Assembly: GCA_017999235.1 (NCBI GenBank) | Contig: JAGOBN010000029.1 | Location: 1 to 14,174 of the forward strand | Direction: 5' to 3' | Length of the DNA: 14,174 nt | Origin: Anaerolineales bacterium | GTDB taxonomy: Bacteria > Chloroflexota > Anaerolineae > Anaerolineales > UBA6663 | Shown here: positions 1 through 7,100 of the stretch, in pieces | Numbering within the stretch: position 1 is the first letter of the stretch | Layout of the letters: each line of letters starts with the position of its first letter | Translations under genes and position numbers: made by a program | Notes under the pieces: model-generated | Told to the model about the DNA's origin: nothing | The model's database searches: none | Seen by the model: the letters and a program-made list of their open reading frames with translations, nothing else

Positions 1-35
1 GGTTAAACAAAACCGCCTCCCAATCGGGAGGCGGT
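1..35 (-). terminator. Intrinsic terminator of the Flp pilin gene
   Basis: Read on the minus strand, a perfect 10-bp stem ACCGCCTCCC / GGGAGGCGGT (bases 35-26 and 21-12) encloses a four-base GATT loop and is followed directly by TTTGTTT. It begins 36 bases after the pilin stop codon. This is the standard layout of a rho-independent terminator and should end minus-strand transcription of the pilin and of any read-through from upstream. Confidence 0.9.
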
Positions 36-71
36 CTCAGCGCGATGAGGCTCCGGCCGGCGATATAGAAA

Positions 72-218
72 CTAGATAGCGTTGATGATATTGCTGAAAA
101 TGTTGCCGAGTGTCGGGCCAAGAATGGCCAACACGACGATCACCACGACGGCGACCAAGACCAGGATGAGCGCGTACTCGACCAGACCCTGGCCTTTGTT
201 ATCTTTGAACGTCAACAT
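72..218 (-). CDS. Flp/Fap-type (Tad, type IVb) prepilin, 48 aa
   Basis: This encodes a very short prepilin of the Flp/Tad (type IVb) class, whose mature form polymerises into adhesive pili after cleavage by a TadV-like prepilin peptidase. The chosen start gives MLTFKDNKGQGLVEY followed by about 22 strongly hydrophobic residues and a short polar tail. The class hallmark is visible: cleavage expected between G9 and Q10, which puts the conserved Glu-Tyr (E14-Y15) at +5/+6 of the mature pilin. The ATG at 218 is preferred over an upstream start at 272 because AAGGAG lies 7 bases before it and the extra 18 residues would be an atypical leader. No tad assembly gene (ATPase, TadB/C, RcpA) is within the window, so secretion machinery must be elsewhere. 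It lies downstream of the methyltransferase on the same strand, separated by 137 bases, and has its own terminator. The family call is firm; the pilus role is inferred from the family. Confidence 0.88.
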   Translation of the reverse strand: MLTFKDNKGQGLVEYALILVLVAVVVIVVLAILGPTLGNIFSNIINAI

Positions 219-225
219 CTGATTT

Positions 226-231
226 CTCCTT
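226..231 (-). promoter_or_regulatory. Shine-Dalgarno site of the pilin
   Basis: AAGGAG on the minus strand, 7 bases before the ATG at 218. It is the strongest ribosome binding site I see in the window and it decides the pilin start. Confidence 0.8.
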
Positions 232-288
232 GTGGAAGGGAAGACAGGCTGTTTGCCAGCCCAATACCTCATCGCCGCTTCAATTTAC

Positions 289-294
289 AGTATA
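289..294 (-). promoter_or_regulatory. Possible -10 element for the pilin
   Basis: TATACT on the minus strand sits in an AT-rich island (about 280-305), about 70 bases before the pilin ATG, in the gap after the methyltransferase stop. I find no convincing -35 hexamer at 16-18 bases, so this is tentative. An independent promoter would fit a pilin made at much higher level than the upstream enzyme and kinase. Confidence 0.3.
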
Positions 295-355
295 TACCTG
301 ATCATCGACGTTGGCGACTGTTGGGTTGCGTTAGGCGAGCATCGCCCACTTTCTG

Positions 356-1063
356 TCACACTGGCTTGCGCCCGCTGTGGACGGCCATCGTCCCAAACAT
401 AAGACGCTCGAACCCAACCGCCTCAAAGCCGGCGTTTCGCATCCGCTCCGCCAGCGCATCCGCCGCCAAGAATCCTTCCGTGGAATCGGGCAGATATTGA
501 TAGGCGGCGCTGTCGCCGGCCACCAGCCGCCCCAGAGTTGGGATCACAAAACGCAAATGGAAACGAATGGCCGGCCGCAGCCAACCCGCCGGAGGCGGGG
601 TCGTATCCAGACAAACCACATGCCCGCCCGGCTTCAAGATCCGAAACTGCTCCGCCCAGGCCCGCGCTAAATCCCCCACATTGCGCATCAGATAACCAGA
701 GACCACGGCATCGAAAGTGTGCTCCGGAAAAGGCAGATGCAGCGCATCCGTCCCCGACCAGCTCACGCCGGCGGCTTCCGGGCGCCGCTGACCCACCCGC
801 ATCATCGCCACCGTGAAATCGCCCCCCACAATGTCCACCGTCGGGTACAGGCGGCGCGCCGCCAACGCCAGATCCCCGGTGCCGGTCCCCAGATCCAACA
901 AACGGCCCCGGGCCGGCAAATGCGCCAACTCCAGCACCCGCCGGCGCCAACGGCCGTCCTGGCCGAAGGTCATCAGCCGATTCATCGCGTCGTACCGGCC
1001 GGCGATACGGGTAAACATCGCCTGCACGTACCGCGCCCGTTCCGTCCCCGTCAGTTGTGACAT
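356..1063 (-). CDS. menG: UbiE/MenG-type quinone C-methyltransferase, 235 aa
   Basis: SAM-dependent C-methyltransferase of the UbiE/MenG family. In a menaquinone-using organism it would convert demethylmenaquinone to menaquinone, the last step of that pathway, on the cytosolic membrane face. Family signatures in order are YDAMNRLMTFGQDGRWRR at residues 24-41, the SAM-binding loop LLDLGTGTGDLA at 55-66, D82 after the second strand, RNVGD at 127-131, LKPGG at 143-147, YLPDS at 190-194, and the closing GTMAVHSGRK at 224-233. Length is normal for the family. The usual 'FSRP'-like stretch after the PGG loop is replaced by CLDTTPPP, a modest divergence. It starts 67 bases after the kinase stop, same strand, with no convincing terminator between, so co-transcription is possible. 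No strong Shine-Dalgarno is seen. Sequence alone does not separate menaquinone from ubiquinone substrate; menaquinone is inferred from the suspected phylum. Confidence 0.9.
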   Translation of the reverse strand: MSQLTGTERARYVQAMFTRIAGRYDAMNRLMTFGQDGRWRRRVLELAHLPARGRLLDLGTGTGDLALAARRLYPTVDIVGGDFTVAMMRVGQRRPEAAGVSWSGTDALHLPFPEHTFDAVVSGYLMRNVGDLARAWAEQFRILKPGGHVVCLDTTPPPAGWLRPAIRFHLRFVIPTLGRLVAGDSAAYQYLPDSTEGFLAADALAERMRNAGFEAVGFERLMFGTMAVHSGRKPV

Positions 1064-1130
1064 TGCCTGTGCCTGGCCTCTCCCGCCTGTTCAACCACGG
1101 CCGGCCCCCGCCGCCGGCCAAAAAATTCTA

Positions 1131-4100
1131 TCACGCCGCCGCCGCGTCGCCGGACGCCAAGGGCAGCCAGACGGTAAACGTGGTGCCTTGCCCCTCGGCG
1201 CTGATCACGTCGATCAACCCGGCATGCTGCTCGACGATCTCCTTGGAAATCGCCAGCCCCAGCCCAGTGCCGGGCTCGCCCGACTCGCGCGCCACTTGGC
1301 CGCGGTAGAAGCGGGTAAATAGATGGGCCAAATCTTCGGGTGAAATCGGCGGGCCGTCATTGTGGACCCGCACCACCACGCCGTCCAATTGGCCGGCCGC
1401 CGCCCGGTCGCTGCTGACGGTCACCTGCCCGCCGCGCGCCGTGTAGGCCACGGCATTGGCGATCAGGTTCGCAAACACCTGGGTGAGCTGCGCCTGATCC
1501 ACCCACACCCGCGGCAGGGTCTCGTTGACGAGATGGCGCAGACGCACCTCGCGCTCCTCGGCGCGCGTGGCATACAGCGCCAAGACGTGCGTCAGCAGCG
1601 CATCCAACCGCTGCGGCTCCCGGCGCACGGGCGCGGAATGCGATCGCAGCCGCGACAGGTCCAGCAGATCCTCGATCAGACGGCGCAGCCGCTCCGTCTC
1701 CCGCTGCAGCACCGGCAAATAGCGCGGCAGGGCCTCGGCGCCGCGTTTATCCAACAGCCCGAGGTGCAGCTTGATGGCGGTCAGGGGGGTGCGCAGCTCG
1801 TGCGAGACGTTCGAGACAAATTGATCTTTCAAGCGGTCCAGCTCTTTAAGCTGTTCGTTGGCCCGCGCCAATTCCCGCGTGCGCTCGACCACCCGCTGCT
1901 CCAGCGTCTCCAGGACCCGGGCGCGCTGCAGCGCGTTGCCGCCCACCTCGGCCAGCGTGTTTAGCAGCCGCAAATCCGCCTCGGTGAACAACCGCTGCGC
2001 GCCGGCCGTGATCGTCAGCACGCCAATGATGTCATGGCCGGCGCGCAAGGGCGCATACAACGCGGACGCGCCGCCGGCCGGCGCTTCGGCGCGAACCGGC
2101 CGGCCGCCTTGAAAGACCTGGCCCGCCACCGACCCGGTCAACGGCAGGACCTGGCGGTAGACCGTCGCCGGCAGGTTGCGGTGCAGGATGTAGGCCAATT
2201 CGCCGCGCGCCTCCACCGGCATCAAGATCGCGCCGGCCTCGGCCCGGAACACGGTCAGGCTGCGGTCAATCAGGATCTCCAGCAAATCCGGCGCGGCATC
2301 CAGCGCGCGCAAATCGGCCGAGACCACGGTGATGGCTTCCAATTCGGCGGCGCGGCGCAGAGTCTCTTTGAGCAGGCGGTTCTTTTCAACCGCCAGCGCC
2401 AAGGCGTCCATGATCTGGCTGAGCAGGGTCACGTTCAACAGCGGCCGGCTGGCGGCCTCCGTCCAAAACAGCCCCAGCGCGCCGCTGCCATGCTGCCCGG
2501 CCCGCAGCGGCAAAGCCGCCCACCCGCTGACGCCCAGCGCGCCGAGTGCTTGATCCAAGGGCTCCGCCGATTCAGCCACGGCCTCCACAAACCGCGGCTG
2601 GCTCAGGACCAGTTCCGGCCGGAGCCAGTGGTCATCCAGCGGCAGCCGCGCTTCAGGCGTCAGGCCGGTCTCGTCCACGCCCGCCAAGAGCAGCGCCTGC
2701 CGATCCGGCGCCAACAGCGCCAGCAGCACAAATTGACAGCCCGCCAGCCGCTTCAGCCCGGCGGCCAGCTTCGCAAACTGGCCCAGAATATCCGGCGCCA
2801 TGCTGAGCTGGCGCAGCAGATCGCTGGCGAGCGCCAGCTCCTCCGCGTTGCGGCGCGTCTCGTCAAACAGCCGCGCCCGCGCCAGGCCGAGCGCAATCTG
2901 GCCGGCCGCCTGTTCCGCGCGCTGGCTCTCGGCCTGCGAAAACACATGCGGCGCCTGGAAGGCGATGAGCGCCACGCCCAGCTGTTGATCACCCGCCGCC
3001 AGCGGCAGGCCCAACAGCGCCAAGCGCGCCCCCCCCGTTGACCAGGCCGGCTCCAAGAGCGGGGTGGCCGTCACATCCGGGATGATCACCGGCTGGCCGG
3101 CCTGCAGGATGGCGCGCGTTAAAGCCGCCTGGAGCGGCGCCGGCCAGGGCGGCAGGCCGCGCCACGAACTATGCGCGCCAGCCGCGACCGGGCGCTGGCG
3201 CGCCTCGTCCCACAGCGCCAGATCACACGCGTCGGCGCCGGTAAGCTCACCCAGACAGTCCACCAGCGCCTGCAAGAGCTTCGGCAGATCGGCGATGGCC
3301 ACGGCCGAGCGCGTGATCTCATTGAGCACCGTCAAGTAGTGGACGCGGCGCGCCTCGGCCGCGAACAGGCCGGCGTTCTGCAAGGCCAGCGCCACCGGCA
3401 CCGCCGCGGCGACGAGCAGCGGCAGATGCTCATCCTGATAGAAATGCGGCTGCTCGCCCAGCAGGCTCACCACCCCGATCAAAGCATCCCCGGCCAGGAG
3501 CGGCACGATGACGGCCGAGCGCACCTGCTCATCCAGCCGCGGCAGAAAAACCCAGCGCGGATCGCGGGCCACGTCGGGCAGCGCGAGCGGCCGGCGGTAT
3601 TGCGCCGCATAGCCCACCACGCCCTGCCCCGGCGGCACCACCTGCGCGACCTCGGCCGCCTGCAGGCCGGCAAATCCAGACAGCGCCCGCAGCCGGAGGC
3701 CGGCCGCTTCCGGCTCGGCCAGATACAACACCGCCCGGTCGGCGCCGGTGGCGCCGCGCATCAAATCCATCGCCCGCAGCGCCACCTCATCCGGATCAAG
3801 GGTGGACGCCAGGCTCTGACTGAGGTTGACCAGCAGTTCCAGCCGGCGTTTCTCTTTCTCAAGCGCCGCCACCAGCCGCACGTTTTCATACGCGATCGCC
3901 GCGCGGTCCGCAAACAAGCGGATCATGTCCACATCGGCTTCGCCGAAACGCGCCGGACGCTCATCCCACAACACCAGGACCCCCAACAGCTGACCCTGCC
4001 ATTGCACCGGGACGCCCAAGGTCGAGCGGGGTTCCAGGTCGCCGGCGGCCACCAAGGTCTCCCCCGTCAGCGCCACCCGGCCGGCCATCTCTTCGCCCAG

Positions 4101-7100
4101 CGTCAAATTCCGGCCGGCCAGGCGCGCCGGCAAATGGTGTTCTACCACGGGGGCGAGGATCTCGGTCTCGGGCACGAGCGTGTAAAAGACGCCGGCCGAA
4201 GCCTGCAGCAAGCGCCGGGCGCCCGCCAAAATCGCCTCCAGCAAAGCCTGCGGCTGGCGCCGGGTCCCCAACTCCAGGGCGACATCATGCAGCGTGGTCA
4301 GCGCCGTCACCCGCCGGCGTTCGGCCGCGTACAAGCGCGCATTCTGCAAAGCCAGCCCCACCTGGCTGGCAAAGGCCGCCAGGCGTTCGGCGTGCTTGGG
4401 CTGATAAAACCCGGCCGCCACCTTGTCCAGACTGACGAAGGCCAGCACCCCGCCCTGCGCCAGCACCGGCGCGCCGACCCACGAATAGCGGGCCGCCACG
4501 CCGGCCACCGGCAGGCCCTCGGCCGCGGCGGCGACCGCCGAGATCACCGACGCCTGGCCGGTCTCCACCATCTGCTGCAAGGCCGGCGTCTCCGCGATGA
4601 CCCAGGCGGCGTCCTTCACCGCCGCCGCCGCGGCTGGCCCCCACTGCTCGAAGCCGCGCTGGCGCACCACCCAGGCGCGCTCCACCAGCTCATCCACCAG
4701 GAGCAGGCTGGCGGTGTCATAGGGCACGACGCCGGCAATATGATCCAGCAGCCGGTCCAGCACCGCGTCGAAATCCAAGCTGCTGCCCAGGCTGGCCGCC
4801 GCGGCGCGCAAGGCCTCCGCCAATTCGCGCTGTTCGCGCTCCGCCCGGAACAGGCGCGCATTCTCCAGCGCCACGCCGGTCTGGTCGGCGATGGCGCGCG
4901 CCAGCCGCAGATCCGCGTCCGTAAACTGGCGGGCCGCGTCGGTGGAAAACAACTCCATCAAGCCGACCGGCCGGCCGCTGGCCCGCACGCCCAGCATAAG
5001 CAGCGTCTGATACCCGGTCGGGCGCAGCACCGCCGCCTCGGCCGGGTCGGCCAGCGGGTCATCGGCGCGCACGACGGCGATATCTTCCTGGACGATGACG
5101 CGCTCGGTCACCGGGAATTGCTCCAAGGCATAGGCGCCGGTGAACAGCACCCCGGCCGGGGCCGCGCGCGTATACCATTTGAGCGTGGCCACCTGGCGCG
5201 CCGCCGGCTCGTACGTGGAGAGCGCGCAGCCATCCATGTGCAGGGTCTGCGTCGCCGCCAGCGCCACATGGTGCAGCACTTCGTCCAATTCCAAACTGGA
5301 GGAGACGGCCCGGGCGACGTCCAACAGAATCGCCAGCTCGCGTTCGCGCTGCTGGGTTTCCTCCCACAAGCGCAGCCGGTCCAGGGCCACGGCCGCCTGG
5401 TTGGCCAGCGCCAGCGCCACTTCGGCGTCATGGTGGGAGTAGAACCCCGGCTGATCGCTGTCGAGATTGAGGATGCCCAGCGCCCGGTCTTTGACCACCA
5501 GCGGGACGCCCAGCCAGCATCGGATGTATTCGCTGCCGGGCAGCTGCTGCCAGCGGTCATCGCCGGCCGTGTTGGCAATCAGCAGCGGTTCCCGGTCGGC
5601 CAGGACGGCGCGGACGTGCTCCAGGCCTCCAATCACCAGCGTCTCCAACACCTGGGCGGAGATGCGGAAGCCGCGGTGGGCCGCCAGCCGCAGCTGGTCA
5701 TCGTCCTCCAGCAGCATGATCGAGGCGCTTTCATAGCGCACCAGGCGCGCCAACTGTTCCAGGATCTGGCTGAGCAGCGCCGCGCGTTCCAGCGGGGTGT
5801 TGAGCAGGCCGGCCACTTCACGCAAGGTATCCGCTTGCGCGCGGGCGGCGCGCTCGGCCTCGAACAAGCGCGCCCGCTCCAGTGCGGTGGAAAGCTGGCT
5901 GGCCACCGTCCCCAGCAGGCGCTCATCGGCCTCGCTGAAGGCCGCGCGCCGCTCGCTTTCAGCGTCCAGCACGCCGACCACGCTGCCATTCACGCGCAGC
6001 GGCACGCCGATCTGCGAGCGGGTATCCGGATGCACGGACTGGTCGGCCGGCGCGAAGGTCAAATCGGCCGCGTGTTCCGCGCGGCCGGTCTGCGCCACGC
6101 GCCCGATCAAGCCCTCGCCGATCAAAATCACGGTGGACTGCGCGCCGCGGAAAGAAGCGTGCGGGTGCAGCACCAGGCCGGTCCGATCCACCAGCCAGAC
6201 GCCAAAATGCCGCGCTTCCAGATAGTCGCCGCTCAAGCGGGTGACGTGCTCCAGCAGCGCGTCCACGTCGGCGCTGGTGGAGCCGGCCAGCGCCACGGCA
6301 TGCAGGACGGTCAGCTCGGCCACCTGTTTGCGCGCGGCCTCAAACAGGCGCGCGTTCTCAATCGCCGCCGCCGCCTGTTCACCCAGCAGCTGGACGATGC
6401 GCAGTTCCGCTTCAGCCAGGGCGCGCGGTTCGGGATAGGCGACGTTCATCACCCCCACCACCCGCGCGCCGATCTTCAGCGGCAGGCTGATCATGGCGCC
6501 CAGCCCGGCCGGCGGCGCGGCGCGAAACAACGGGTGCGCGCGCAGGTCGGAGATGACCAGCGGTTCGCCCGAGCGCGCGACAGTGTAGGTGAGGCCGTGC
6601 GGGCGCGGCGCCGGCAAGGGATCGGCGCGGCCATCCGCCCACAGCGCGGCGCCAAATTCCATCCGCTCCGGCTGATACAGGAAGATCCCGGCGCTGCCGG
6701 CGCTCGGCAGCAAGCTCAGCGCCCCGCGCAGCACGGCCCGCAGGACCTCCGGGAGATCCAGGCTGGAGGTCAGGCTCAGGCTGGCGGTGCGCACGGCGTC
6801 CAGTTCGGCGGCCCGTCGTTCGGCCGCTTCCAAAAGCGCGACATTTTGCAGCGCCAAGGCGGCGTAGCCGGCGAAGGCGGCCAGCCAGCGGGCATGCTCG
6901 GGCTGATAGGCGCCCGGCTCCGCCCGCTCCAGCGAGAGGAACGCCACGGCGCGCCCGCGCGTCAAGATCGGCGCGCCCACCCAGCTGCGCAGCACGCTGG
7001 ATGATTCGATCACCACCCAGGCCGGGTTCGCCAGCACGTCGGCCACGATCAGCGGCTGGCCGGTGGCCGCCATCATGCGCAGATTCTCGGTCTCGGCCAC

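Noticed and set aside
423..1121. 232-codon Gly/Arg-rich frame on the minus strand over the methyltransferase
   Set aside because: It is another frame of the same DNA; the overlapping frame at 356-1063 carries all the methyltransferase motifs.
1099..1125. GC-rich inverted repeat followed by a run of A between kinase and methyltransferase
   Set aside because: Both genes are read on the minus strand, where the T run comes before the hairpin instead of after it, so it is not an intrinsic terminator for them.
3171..7004. Open frame of 1277 codons on the plus strand, antisense to the kinase
   Set aside because: It is the mirror of GC-rich codon use in the kinase: its product is Arg/Gln/His-rich with no recognisable domain, while the minus-strand frame has clear GAF and kinase motifs throughout. 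Similar shadows (2034-3041, 7560-8846) were rejected for the same reason.
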